Assembly (NCBI GenBank): GCA_001189095.1
Contig: LFCK01000002.1
Span: 186,001-250,000 of the forward strand
Reading direction: 5' to 3'
Source: Parcubacteria bacterium C7867-001
Lineage (GTDB): Bacteria; Patescibacteria; Paceibacteria; UBA9973; UBA2103
DNA length: 64,000 nt
Shown one piece after another: positions 26,017 through 33,519 of the stretch. Numbering within the stretch: the stretch's first letter is position 1; each line of letters opens with the position of its first letter. Both the position numbers and the translations under genes were made by a program. Under the pieces are notes generated by a model. It did not search any database. It saw only the letters and a list, made by a program, of their open reading frames with translations, and was not told where the DNA came from.

Positions 26017-28041
26017 ATGGCGGTCCCACGCGATACAGAAGAGCGAGCGAAAAAACTCCGTGACGCTATTACGGCATACCGGACCGAGTATCACGAGCGT
26101 GATACGTCCTCCATTTCTCCAGAGGCTCTCGACTCCTTGAAGCACGAACTCGCCCAGCTCGAAGCAGAATATCCCGAACTCATAACGCCGAACTCGCCGA
26201 CACAAATCGTTTCGGGAACGGTATTGCCCGAACTGGCGAAAGTAAAACATGCAGTCCCACAATGGTCGCTGAATGATGCGTTCGACGCGGAGGAGGTACG
26301 CGAATTCGACGCGCGTATGCGGCGCGAGCTCGCAAAGCGCGGAGTTGATACATCACCGCAGTATTCCGCCGAACTCAAGATCGACGGCCTCCATATCATT
26401 CTTACGTACGAAAAGGGGAAGCTTATCACGGCCGCAACGCGTGGTGACGGGGTTATTGGTGAAGAGGTCACCCATAACGTGCGCACGATACGCTCGCTTC
26501 CGCAAACACTACCGGACCCCATCGACCTTATTGTGGAAGGGGAAGTATATCTCACGCGTTCGGGATTCATTGCTCTGAATAAGAAGCGCGAAGCGGAAGG
26601 TCTGCCGCTCTTCGCAAATCCTCGCAACGCCGCAGCAGGTTCAATTCGTCAGCTCGATTCTCGGATCGCGACGGAACGCCCGCTCGGTATCTTTCTTTAC
26701 GACATTGATGCGACGAGCGCACCGTTTCCGAAAACACAGAGCGACGAACTCGCGTTTCTTACGTCGCTTGGTTTGCCAACCGAACCTCACCACCTCCACA
26801 CGAAAGCAATTGATGACGTCATTGATTTCTGGAAGCAGTGGCAGGGAAGCGCGCGTGAAAAAATCGACTACCAGCTTGATGGTGTCGTCATAAAAGTCGA
26901 TGAGCGTGCTCAGCAGGAAGCGCTCGGTTTTACCGGTAAGGGGCCGCGGTTTGCGGTCGCACTCAAGTTCCCAGCGGAGCAAGTAACCACCATCGTGGAA
27001 GACATCACACTGCAGGTCGGTCGCACCGGCGTTCTTACTCCGGTTGCACATCTGCGTCCGGTCGCTGTGGCCGGCACTACCGTTGCCCGCGCTACGCTCC
27101 ACAACGAAGATTTCATCAAAGAGAAAGATATTCGTATCGGTGACACCGTCATTCTTCAAAAAGCAGGGGACATCATTCCGGAAGTAGTGCAGGTGTTGTC
27201 TGAGTTTCGTACTGGCAAGGAAAAGAAGTGGAAATTCCCAACGCACTCGCCGTTGTGTGGCGGCAACGGCGCTATTGAGCGAGTTCCGGGTGTTGCCGCA
27301 TACCGCTGCAAGGTTGTCGACTCATTCGAGATACAGGAGCGCCGGCTCGCGCATTTCACCGGAAAGTCTGCGCTCGACATCGACGGTCTCGGCAAGCAGA
27401 CAGTACGGCTTCTCATGGAGCACGAGCTCGTCGGTGAATTCCACGACTTCTTCGACCTCACGAAAGATGAGCTGCTAGGACTGCCCGGATTTAAAGAGAA
27501 ATCAGCGGACAACCTTCTCGCTGGAGTGAATGCTGCGCGTAAGGTATCGCTTGATCGGCTTCTGGTCGGACTTTCCATACCTCATGTTGGTGATGAGACG
27601 GCACTTCTCTTGGCTCAGGAATTTGGAACCCTCGAGAAGCTTGCGAAGGCGAGCGAAGAGGATCTTTCGAAGGTGAAAGGCATCGGGGACATCGTTGCGG
27701 CTTCGGTCCATGCATGGTTCTCGGATACAGAAAATACTGCGTCGCTCGCGCGTCTCACCAAGCATCTTTCAGTGCAAAAAGTGGCGGGACCAGTCACGAG
27801 CGGTCCTCTTGCGGGCGCTACGGTCGTAGTGACAGGAACTCTCGAGGGATATTCGCGGGAGGAAGCGGAGACTTTGGTGCGTCGTGCCGGAGGCGAAGTT
27901 TCGGGCTCAGTTTCGAAGAAGACGACCTATGTGCTTGCGGGTGAGAATCCAGGGGCTTCAAAATACGATAAGGCGCAAGAACTCGGTGTACGCGTTCTTT
28001 CGGAGAGTGAATTCAAGGACCTCATTTCAGGCAGAGCCTAG
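26017..28041 (+). CDS. ligA: NAD-dependent DNA ligase LigA
   Basis: The 674-residue ligase has domain Ia, the adenylation domain with catalytic Lys in KIDG (K121), an OB fold, a zinc-finger region, helix-hairpin-helix repeats (~440-580) and a C-terminal BRCT domain (~595-674). It seals nicks with NAD as cofactor, so it depends on the NAD supply encoded further downstream. The zinc finger keeps only two of four cysteines (C414 and C431). A TAAAAT box 6 nt before the ATG and the lack of a ribosome site suggest a leaderless mRNA. Confidence 0.97.
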   Translation: MAVPRDTEERAKKLRDAITAYRTEYHERDTSSISPEALDSLKHELAQLEAEYPELITPNSPTQIVSGTVLPELAKVKHAVPQWSLNDAFDAEEVREFDARMRRELAKRGVDTSPQYSAELKIDGLHIILTYEKGKLITAATRGDGVIGEEVTHNVRTIRSLPQTLPDPIDLIVEGEVYLTRSGFIALNKKREAEGLPLFANPRNAAAGSIRQLDSRIATERPLGIFLYDIDATSAPFPKTQSDELAFLTSLGLPTEPHHLHTKAIDDVIDFWKQWQGSAREKIDYQLDGVVIKVDERAQQEALGFTGKGPRFAVALKFPAEQVTTIVEDITLQVGRTGVLTPVAHLRPVAVAGTTVARATLHNEDFIKEKDIRIGDTVILQKAGDIIPEVVQVLSEFRTGKEKKWKFPTHSPLCGGNGAIERVPGVAAYRCKVVDSFEIQERRLAHFTGKSALDIDGLGKQTVRLLMEHELVGEFHDFFDLTKDELLGLPGFKEKSADNLLAGVNAARKVSLDRLLVGLSIPHVGDETALLLAQEFGTLEKLAKASEEDLSKVKGIGDIVAASVHAWFSDTENTASLARLTKHLSVQKVAGPVTSGPLAGATVVVTGTLEGYSREEAETLVRRAGGEVSGSVSKKTTYVLAGENPGASKYDKAQELGVRVLSESEFKDLISGRA

Positions 28042-28065
28042 TCCTCTGGTTGCTATACTTTCTGC

Positions 28066-28800
28066 ATGAAAGCCACTAAAGAGCTAGCGCTTGCAGGGTC
28101 AATCATTCTCGCAGCACTCATCCTTGCGGGTGTGTATGCGTTTGTGCGGGACGATACATTCCGTTCAGTGTTCGATCAGCCGCAGCCTGTCGTTCAATCG
28201 GCAACAAGCTCTCCTGTGGTGGAGAATGAGAGCGAGAGCGTTTCTTCCGGCGTCTCGTTCAAACCGTATACGGGCCCACCGAATCCGCGCGATGCTGTTG
28301 CGTGGCAGCTTTCGCAGACTCGTGAAGGCGAGTGGTCGAGCGTCCTACTCGATATTCGACCGTTTTCAAATCACCGATTGCGATTCATCGTTCATAATTT
28401 CAACGCTGAAGTCGGTAAACTCGATAGTTCGCTCGTAAAGTTCGATCCGCTTACCGGAGACGTCTACTACAACTACATTTCAGGGTACACCACACCACTC
28501 CTCCGGCTCTATTGGCGCAGCGCAAACCATACGCTCGAAGACGATCTTTTCGGTATCGCAATGCGGGAGGATGATCCGGTATCCGCAGAACGTCACAACA
28601 ACAACTTCCGCGGCACCTGCAAGCTTATGTCCGAACAGTCGAATTATGTCGACTATTATTTCTTCGTACCTAATGAAACGTATCCCACTGCCGACTGCTT
28701 CACTCCTAATTACGCTCTCGTGGGTCCTTTCGTCGTCGCTCACTACACTTATAGCGACCGTGTAGGAGTGATTGCAGGTTCCATTCTCCTTGAGGACTAG
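28066..28800 (+). CDS. Hypothetical secreted or membrane-anchored protein, 244 aa
   Basis: An N-terminal basic end and hydrophobic helix (ELALAGSIILAALILAGVYAFV) are followed by a Ser/Glu-rich linker and a beta-rich, tyrosine-rich domain (DVYYNYISGYTTPLLRLYW). Two cysteines could form a disulphide outside the cell. TATACT lies 6 nt before the ATG. The family is not recognised. Confidence 0.65.
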   Translation: MKATKELALAGSIILAALILAGVYAFVRDDTFRSVFDQPQPVVQSATSSPVVENESESVSSGVSFKPYTGPPNPRDAVAWQLSQTREGEWSSVLLDIRPFSNHRLRFIVHNFNAEVGKLDSSLVKFDPLTGDVYYNYISGYTTPLLRLYWRSANHTLEDDLFGIAMREDDPVSAERHNNNFRGTCKLMSEQSNYVDYYFFVPNETYPTADCFTPNYALVGPFVVAHYTYSDRVGVIAGSILLED

Positions 28801-28845
28801 AACCTGTCATTTTCTCCCCCAATTGCCTGTGATAGAGTTCCCGAT

Positions 28846-29136
28846 ATGGCTTCGGCTGATGACGTCAAAAAACTTGCTGCGCTCGCGCGCATAACCCTTT
28901 CCGAAGAGGAAATTGATACCTTCACGAAAGAATTCGAGGGTATCTTGGCGTACGTTGGCCAGATAGAATCGCTCTCGGTCACTCCCGAGGTGAATCGAGC
29001 TCCCGCAGTTCGCAACGTATTTCGTGAAGACGGTGAACCGCACGAGAAGGGGAAGTATACCGAGAAGCTCGCCGCTCAATTCCCAGAACGCGATGGTCAG
29101 TATCTCAAGGTGAAGCAGATCATTTCCCATGACTAA
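28846..29136 (+). CDS. gatC: Aspartyl/glutamyl-tRNA amidotransferase subunit C
   Basis: This 96-residue protein is typical GatC: DVKKLAALARITLSEEEI at the start and IESLSVTPEV in the middle. It stabilises the GatA-GatB complex, which converts Glu-tRNA(Gln) to Gln-tRNA(Gln). It overlaps gatA by 8 nt. TAGAGT lies 7 nt before the ATG. gatB is not in the window. Confidence 0.95.
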   Translation: MASADDVKKLAALARITLSEEEIDTFTKEFEGILAYVGQIESLSVTPEVNRAPAVRNVFREDGEPHEKGKYTEKLAAQFPERDGQYLKVKQIISHD

Positions 29137-30565
29137 GGCTCCGAACGAACTCATGCTTGTCGAAGCGGCGCGTGCACTTCGCTCGCGCGAAATTACTGTG
29201 CGCGAACTCTGGGACGCGTGTCACTCCGCAGCGGTTGCAAAGAATCCGGAATTGAACGCGTATCTCGAGATATTTAACGCAGATGACGCAGCGATAGACG
29301 CTGCGCAGGCACGCATCGAGAAAGAAGGCGACGCGGCACCTATGCTCTGCGGCATACCGCTCGCAATCAAGGACAACATTCTTATCGATGGGAAAACGGC
29401 GAGTGCCGCATCCAAGATGCTTGAGAATTATCGTGCGACCTACGACGCAACGGTCATCAAGAAATTAAAGGATCAAAACGCTCTCTTTATCGGACGAACG
29501 AACATGGATGAATTTGCTATGGGCGGTTCGACCGAGCATTCGGCATTTGGTGTAACGAAGAATCCGCATGACACGAAACGAACGCCGGGCGGGTCCTCAG
29601 GCGGATCGGCCGCAGCTGTCGCTGCGGACACTTGCATCGCGGCGCTCGGAACCGACACAGGTGGCTCCATTCGCCAGCCTGCAAGCCACTGCGGAATCGT
29701 TGGCGTGAAGCCGACCTACGGTCGCGTGTCGCGCAACGGGCTCATTGCCATGGGTTCTTCGCTCGATCAAGCAGGGCCGATGACAAAGTCGGTTGAGGAT
29801 GCGCGTATCCTTCTCTCTGCGATTTCGGGTACCGATCCGCTCGATTCCACCACTATTACGGATGCAACGTACACGAACCGCACTGTGGAAGGGAAGATGC
29901 GCATCGGTGTGCCGCGAGATCTTCTCGCGGAAGGGCTTGATGCGGATGTGCGCGAGCGGTTTGACGCGGCACTTGAAGCGTTCCGTTCGGAGGGTCATGA
30001 AGTAGTCGACGTATCTCTTCCGACGAGTCGTTACGGACTTGCTGCGTATTACATCGTGATGCCAGCCGAAGTATCGACGAACCTCGCGCGTCTCGACGGC
30101 ATGCGCTACGGACACGCGGTGCGCGAGACAACGCTGCTTGACGATTATCGCGCGTCCCGCACCGAGGGATTCGGTGCAGAGACCAAGCGACGCATTCTTC
30201 TTGGTACTTATGTGCTTTCGTCAGGTTACATCGATGCGTATTACCGCAAAGCGGAAGCTGCACGTGCTCTTCTGCGGGCAGAATATGCGAAGGCGTTTGA
30301 GGGAGTGGATCTAATTGCCGTCCCGACGGTGGTTGCTCCTGCGTTCGTATTCGGTGCTAAGTCTGATCCGGTCGCTATGTATCTTGAGGACGTATTCACC
30401 GTCACCGCGAACCTCACGGGCGCTCCGGCCATCTCGGTTCCTATGGGGCGTGTCGAACGCGACGGCGTGTCGCTTCCGGTAGGAATGCACTTCACCGCGC
30501 CGCACGGAGCGGAAGACCGTTTGTTTACAGCTGCCGCACAGCTCGAGGAAAAGGGACTATACTAA
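29129..30565 (+). CDS. gatA: Aspartyl/glutamyl-tRNA amidotransferase subunit A
   Basis: This 478-residue amidase has the Ser-Ser-Lys triad: Lys in LAIKDNILIDG (~78), the Gly/Ser loop GGSSGGSAAAVAA (~153) and GTDTGGSIRQPA (~177). It releases ammonia from glutamine for the GatB step. It supplies the tRNA-Gln species whose genes are at about 61 kb. It overlaps gatC by 8 nt. Confidence 0.97.
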   Translation: MTKAPNELMLVEAARALRSREITVRELWDACHSAAVAKNPELNAYLEIFNADDAAIDAAQARIEKEGDAAPMLCGIPLAIKDNILIDGKTASAASKMLENYRATYDATVIKKLKDQNALFIGRTNMDEFAMGGSTEHSAFGVTKNPHDTKRTPGGSSGGSAAAVAADTCIAALGTDTGGSIRQPASHCGIVGVKPTYGRVSRNGLIAMGSSLDQAGPMTKSVEDARILLSAISGTDPLDSTTITDATYTNRTVEGKMRIGVPRDLLAEGLDADVRERFDAALEAFRSEGHEVVDVSLPTSRYGLAAYYIVMPAEVSTNLARLDGMRYGHAVRETTLLDDYRASRTEGFGAETKRRILLGTYVLSSGYIDAYYRKAEAARALLRAEYAKAFEGVDLIAVPTVVAPAFVFGAKSDPVAMYLEDVFTVTANLTGAPAISVPMGRVERDGVSLPVGMHFTAPHGAEDRLFTAAAQLEEKGLY

Positions 30566-30569
30566 ACGC

Positions 30570-31154
30570 ATGTACGAAGCAGGAACCTCTGCAACCACGC
30601 CCATTCATTTCCTGAACCTCGAGTTCTTTCTCCGGCTCCTGTATGACACAGCTGTGCATCTTTCGGTTCCGGGCGGCATCATGCCGTTCCTCACCTCTGT
30701 TTGGAACCTTGTGACGATGGTTGGCTACCTTATCGCGCTCGTCTCGTTGATCTCGCTCGTGTATGCCATCGTGCGGTTGAAGCAGGTGTATGAAGCCGAT
30801 GCAGTGAACTACACGACACTCGACAGCGCACATGCAGAAAATATGACCGAGCATGCGCGTTGGAACCACATTCTCACGCTCGTCGAAAGTCCGCTTGAAA
30901 GCGATTGGCGCCAGTCCATCATCGAAGCAGATATCATGCTGAACGACGTTCTTGAGCATCATGGCTACGAAGGAGAAACGCTCGGTGAGCGCCTGAAGCA
31001 GGCGCGCTTCGAATCTATTAATGAAGCGTGGGAGGCGCACAAGGTTCGTAACGAAATAGCGCACCAAGGTTCAACGTTTAAGGTCGATGATACCCTTGCG
31101 TACCGCACCATCCAGAAATACAAACGCGTCTTCGAGGAGCTCAAGGCTATTTAG
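30570..31154 (+). CDS. Hypothetical membrane protein, 194 aa
   Basis: Residues ~40-65 form a strong membrane helix (LVTMVGYLIALVSLISLVYAIV), and a weaker hydrophobic patch lies before it. The C-terminal two thirds are a soluble helical domain with EADIMLNDVLEHHGYEGETLGERL and HKVRNEIAHQGSTF. The RNEIAH phrase is often seen in HEPN-like or related helical domains, but that resemblance is weak. TATACT lies 6 nt before the ATG, although the box falls inside the end of gatA. Confidence 0.6.
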   Translation: MYEAGTSATTPIHFLNLEFFLRLLYDTAVHLSVPGGIMPFLTSVWNLVTMVGYLIALVSLISLVYAIVRLKQVYEADAVNYTTLDSAHAENMTEHARWNHILTLVESPLESDWRQSIIEADIMLNDVLEHHGYEGETLGERLKQARFESINEAWEAHKVRNEIAHQGSTFKVDDTLAYRTIQKYKRVFEELKAI

Positions 31155-31197
31155 TGCCGCTTGAAAAGAGGAGGGGGGTGGAGTAGAATCCACGGAT

Positions 31198-31268
31198 AGC
31201 GGGGTGGACCAGCGGTAGGTCGCAAGGCTCATAACCTTGAAGCACAGGTTCGATTCCTGTCCCCGCAA
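31198..31268 (+). tRNA. Initiator tRNA-fMet (anticodon CAU)
   Basis: The cloverleaf has an A1:A72 mismatch above GCGGGG/CCCCGC, D-stem GACC/GGTC with A11:U24, anticodon loop CTCATAA, and T-arm ACAGG-TTCGATT-CCTGT. An unpaired 1:72 and A11:U24 are initiator marks. The anticodon stem is CAAGG/CCTTG, so only two rather than three G:C pairs lie next to the loop. CCA is not encoded. TAGAAT upstream (about 31184) is a likely -10 box. Confidence 0.88.
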
Positions 31269-31271
31269 CAA

Positions 31272-31309
31272 GCAATACAAAAAGCGCCGAAAGGCGCTTT
31301 TTGTATTGC
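31272..31309 (+). terminator. Terminator of tRNA-fMet, centre of a longer palindrome
   Basis: A 17-bp perfect stem (31272-31288 with 31293-31309) and GAAA loop with a T-run inside the downstream arm. Beyond it the palindrome resumes with an inverted copy of the tRNA end. Confidence 0.85.
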
Positions 31310-31312
31310 GCC

Positions 31313-31358
31313 GTTGCGGGGAAGAGAAGCGCGGGGCGCTTCTCGTCAGGAATCGAAC
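31313..31358 (-). repeat. Inverted copy of the tRNA-fMet 3' end with a hairpin insert
   Basis: Positions 31313-31322 are the exact reverse complement of the tRNA acceptor end (TCCCCGCAAC). Positions 31347-31358 match the T-loop/T-stem part (GTTCGATTCCTG). Between them, 31323-31346 is a 24-nt insert with a 9-bp hairpin (GAGAAGCGC / GCGCTTCTC). The insert falls between tRNA positions 64 and 65. Confidence 0.8.
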
Positions 31359-31368
31359 GCCGGAGTAT

Positions 31369-31445
31369 GTTTCGCTCAGCAGAGCGAAACGACGAGGCGG
31401 TGCCCAGAGCGAATGCGAGTGTCGACGAGCATTCGACTCGCGGGC
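31369..31445 (+). repeat. AGCA-loop hairpin and GCCC/GGGC hairpin after tRNA-fMet
   Basis: GTTTCGCTC-AGCA-GAGCGAAAC (31369-31390) is a 9-bp hairpin with an AGCA loop. It is followed by a larger hairpin closed by GCCC (31402-31405) and GGGC (31442-31445), with inner arms CGAATGC (31410-31416) and GCATTCG (31429-31435). The rest of this non-coding gap also holds a 10-bp hairpin at 31507-31531 just before the cupin gene. Confidence 0.65.
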
Positions 31446-31563
31446 GATATGTCGTACTCGACGGTCCTGTCCCCTCACTTCGTGGCCGACACATGCTTAC
31501 CTTCCCCAGAAGGACACTTCCTGTCCTTCTGTCCCCAACTCCTCAAAGTGCTACACTATTCTC

Positions 31564-31965
31564 ATGAAAGGCTTCACCACCAACATCGAACAAGCAGCAC
31601 TTGAAAACGAGTCATTCCGACGTGTTCTGTACACGGCAAAGCATTCGCAGCTCGTCCTTATGAGTCTCTCGGCAGGCGAAGAAATCGGCGAAGAGGTGCA
31701 TGACGTGGATCAGTTTATCCGCATTGAAGAAGGGGAGGGGACGTGCGTTATGGACGGCGAAGAACAGACACTTACCGATGGTTTTATCGTACTTGTGCCT
31801 GCTGGCGTTCGTCACAACATTATTAATACCTCGCGCGACGAAGCGATGAAGCTGTATACACTCTATGCGCCGCCCCACCACAAGGATGGCACGGTGCACG
31901 AAACCAAGGCCGAAGCCGAAGCAAGCGAAGAACACTACGATGGAACAACGACCGACAACGTCTAG
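31564..31965 (+). CDS. Cupin-domain protein
   Basis: The 133-residue single-domain cupin has GEEIGEEVHDVDQFIRIEEGEG (cupin motif 1: the usual HxH is reduced to one His, with Glu present) and the second motif LVPAGVRHNIIN with its His. A charged tail rich in Ala and Glu follows. The role is unknown; small cupins may be metal enzymes or sensors. TACACT lies 6 nt before the ATG. It overlaps the TspO gene by 26 nt. Confidence 0.85.
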   Translation: MKGFTTNIEQAALENESFRRVLYTAKHSQLVLMSLSAGEEIGEEVHDVDQFIRIEEGEGTCVMDGEEQTLTDGFIVLVPAGVRHNIINTSRDEAMKLYTLYAPPHHKDGTVHETKAEAEASEEHYDGTTTDNV

Positions 31966-32440
31966 CCGGCTCAAGCTCAATCATTTCGCGATCCCCTATT
32001 TCGCGATACTCGCGTTCATGTTTGGCGGGATTTTAAATAGTGGCGGTATCGACTGGTACGCGTCGCTGGTCCTTCCGTCATGGAGTCCGCCAAACATTCT
32101 CATTGCACTTATATGGGCGATCATCTATGTGTGTGCAACGGCGTCACTTCTCATTGTTTGGAACAAAACACCGCATGATGCGCGGTTCCGTACTATCGTT
32201 GTCGGGTATGGCGTGGTCACGCTCATCAATTTCCTCTGGAGCATACTCTTTTTCGATCTGCATATGCTGGTATGGTCGGTTGTGTGCTCGGTTGTTCTCG
32301 CGGTAGCCCTCGGCGTTCTTGCCAAACTCATTGAGCCTCGCTCTCGAGTGGCCGCGCTCCTTCTTCTGCCGTATATCGTGTGGGTGCTGTTTGCCTTTCG
32401 TCTCACAGCGTCCGTTACTGCGCTCAACCTCCCGCTGTAG
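31940..32440 (+). CDS. TspO/MBR-family membrane protein
   Basis: The 166-residue protein has five membrane segments. The family marks are W-rich and include LPSWSPPNILIALIWAIIY in helix 2, NFLWSILFF in helix 3/4 and LLPYIVWVLFAF in helix 5. TspO proteins bind porphyrins and other tetrapyrroles and act in stress responses. Translation probably depends on the overlapping cupin gene. Confidence 0.9.
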   Translation: MEQRPTTSSRLKLNHFAIPYFAILAFMFGGILNSGGIDWYASLVLPSWSPPNILIALIWAIIYVCATASLLIVWNKTPHDARFRTIVVGYGVVTLINFLWSILFFDLHMLVWSVVCSVVLAVALGVLAKLIEPRSRVAALLLLPYIVWVLFAFRLTASVTALNLPL

Positions 32441-32542
32441 AGACATTCATGAATGTATAAACGAGTGTCTTAACCAAAAGTTAAGGCGAGTACGGCTATA
32501 GTGCATGTGGTCGAACCTCGTTATCAGCACGCTAACTGATAC

Positions 32543-32731
32543 ATGCGTATGGCAGATCGCACCACTATGAGTCGTCGCGGCTTCGCGGTGATGGATGAAG
32601 ACCGGCAGCGCGAAATCGCGAGCATGGGAGGCAAGGCAGCACACGCTCAGGGAACCGCCCACCGATTCAATTCGGAAGAGGCAAGAATCGCAAGCCAGAA
32701 GGGCGGTAGAGTCCGGCAAGAGGCGGGCTGA
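32543..32731 (+). CDS. KGG-motif stress-type protein, 62 aa
   Basis: The core RGFAVMDEDRQREIASMGG and the later EEARIASQKGG are two copies of the KGG (con-10/GsiB-like) motif. Such proteins are very hydrophilic and are linked to stress or desiccation. An alternative start at 32549 would remove two residues. Confidence 0.8.
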   Translation: MRMADRTTMSRRGFAVMDEDRQREIASMGGKAAHAQGTAHRFNSEEARIASQKGGRVRQEAG

Positions 32732-32766
32732 CCCTCGACGTGCTCAATGAGTACCCTCCATAAGAA

Positions 32767-32792
32767 AAGCGTCGGCCAAAAGGCCGACGCTT
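32767..32792. terminator. Bidirectional terminator
   Basis: An 11-bp perfect stem (32767-32777 with 32782-32792) and AAAA loop lie between converging genes, directly before the minus-strand stop codon. Confidence 0.8.
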
Positions 32793-33458
32793 CTATATAG
32801 TGGGGAACCATTGCGAGACGACTTTCGTCCCGCCCGGCTCAAGCGCGACGAACCCGTTCGGGTTCGCCGTGAAGTGAGTCGAGGGCATGGAATATTCGTA
32901 CCAGAAACTGATAACGACGCTCCACACTCCGGGGGGATACACGCTCGATTGGTGCTCATCGTAGTCGTCGTCAGACGACGTGATGCGACTCAGTCGCGCA
33001 GAAGAAGTCATCTTGAACTCTGTCTTGATGCCGTTCACTTCCCACGATGTGAGTCGTCGGATCTGAGACGTGTCAACGTCATAGATGCCGAACTCTTCGC
33101 CGATACCTCGTATGAGGGCTCGCATCGGTTTCTCGACTTTCCGCTTGCGATTCCGGTTGCGTTTGGGTGTCTCACTCAAGCCCCATGGCTTTACCTTCTC
33201 AATGGACGTACCGCTGGGGAGAATACGACGTACTTCCCGAAGCGTGTGCGTGCAAAGATGGGGCTCCGGCCCGCTCCGAACAATGCTCTTTGCGCTATGC
33301 GCAAAACGAGCAAACGTCCCGTTTACGAGTATCGGTAGCACATCGAGTTCGTTAGTCTCGATGTAAAGATCGTGTAGGCTTTTGTACTCCGGAAGATTGA
33401 AGTCTTCCGGTCGTACGCCGCCCCTTCCAAGGAGGGCGAGTAATTTTTCATACTTCAT
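32793..33458 (-). CDS. Hypothetical protein, 221 aa
   Basis: This soluble protein starts MKYEKLLALLGRGGVRPEDF and has a basic middle (PKRNRNRKRKVEKP) that may bind nucleic acid. The C-terminal half is beta-rich (GVWSVVISFWYEYSMPS). GAGG sites precede the ATG. No family is recognised. It stands alone between a terminator and the hybrid kinase gene on the same strand. Confidence 0.6.
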   Translation of the reverse strand: MKYEKLLALLGRGGVRPEDFNLPEYKSLHDLYIETNELDVLPILVNGTFARFAHSAKSIVRSGPEPHLCTHTLREVRRILPSGTSIEKVKPWGLSETPKRNRNRKRKVEKPMRALIRGIGEEFGIYDVDTSQIRRLTSWEVNGIKTEFKMTSSARLSRITSSDDDYDEHQSSVYPPGVWSVVISFWYEYSMPSTHFTANPNGFVALEPGGTKVVSQWFPTI

Positions 33459-33519
33459 CCTCGCCTCCGTGGATTCGTATTCTGCCTAGAGCCTACCTGT
33501 TGGGACTGCATTCTGCAAT

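Noticed and set aside
31237..31563. Open frames upstream of the cupin gene
   Set aside because: They run through the tRNA-fMet terminator and tail hairpins. The TACACT box and family length support the start at 31564.
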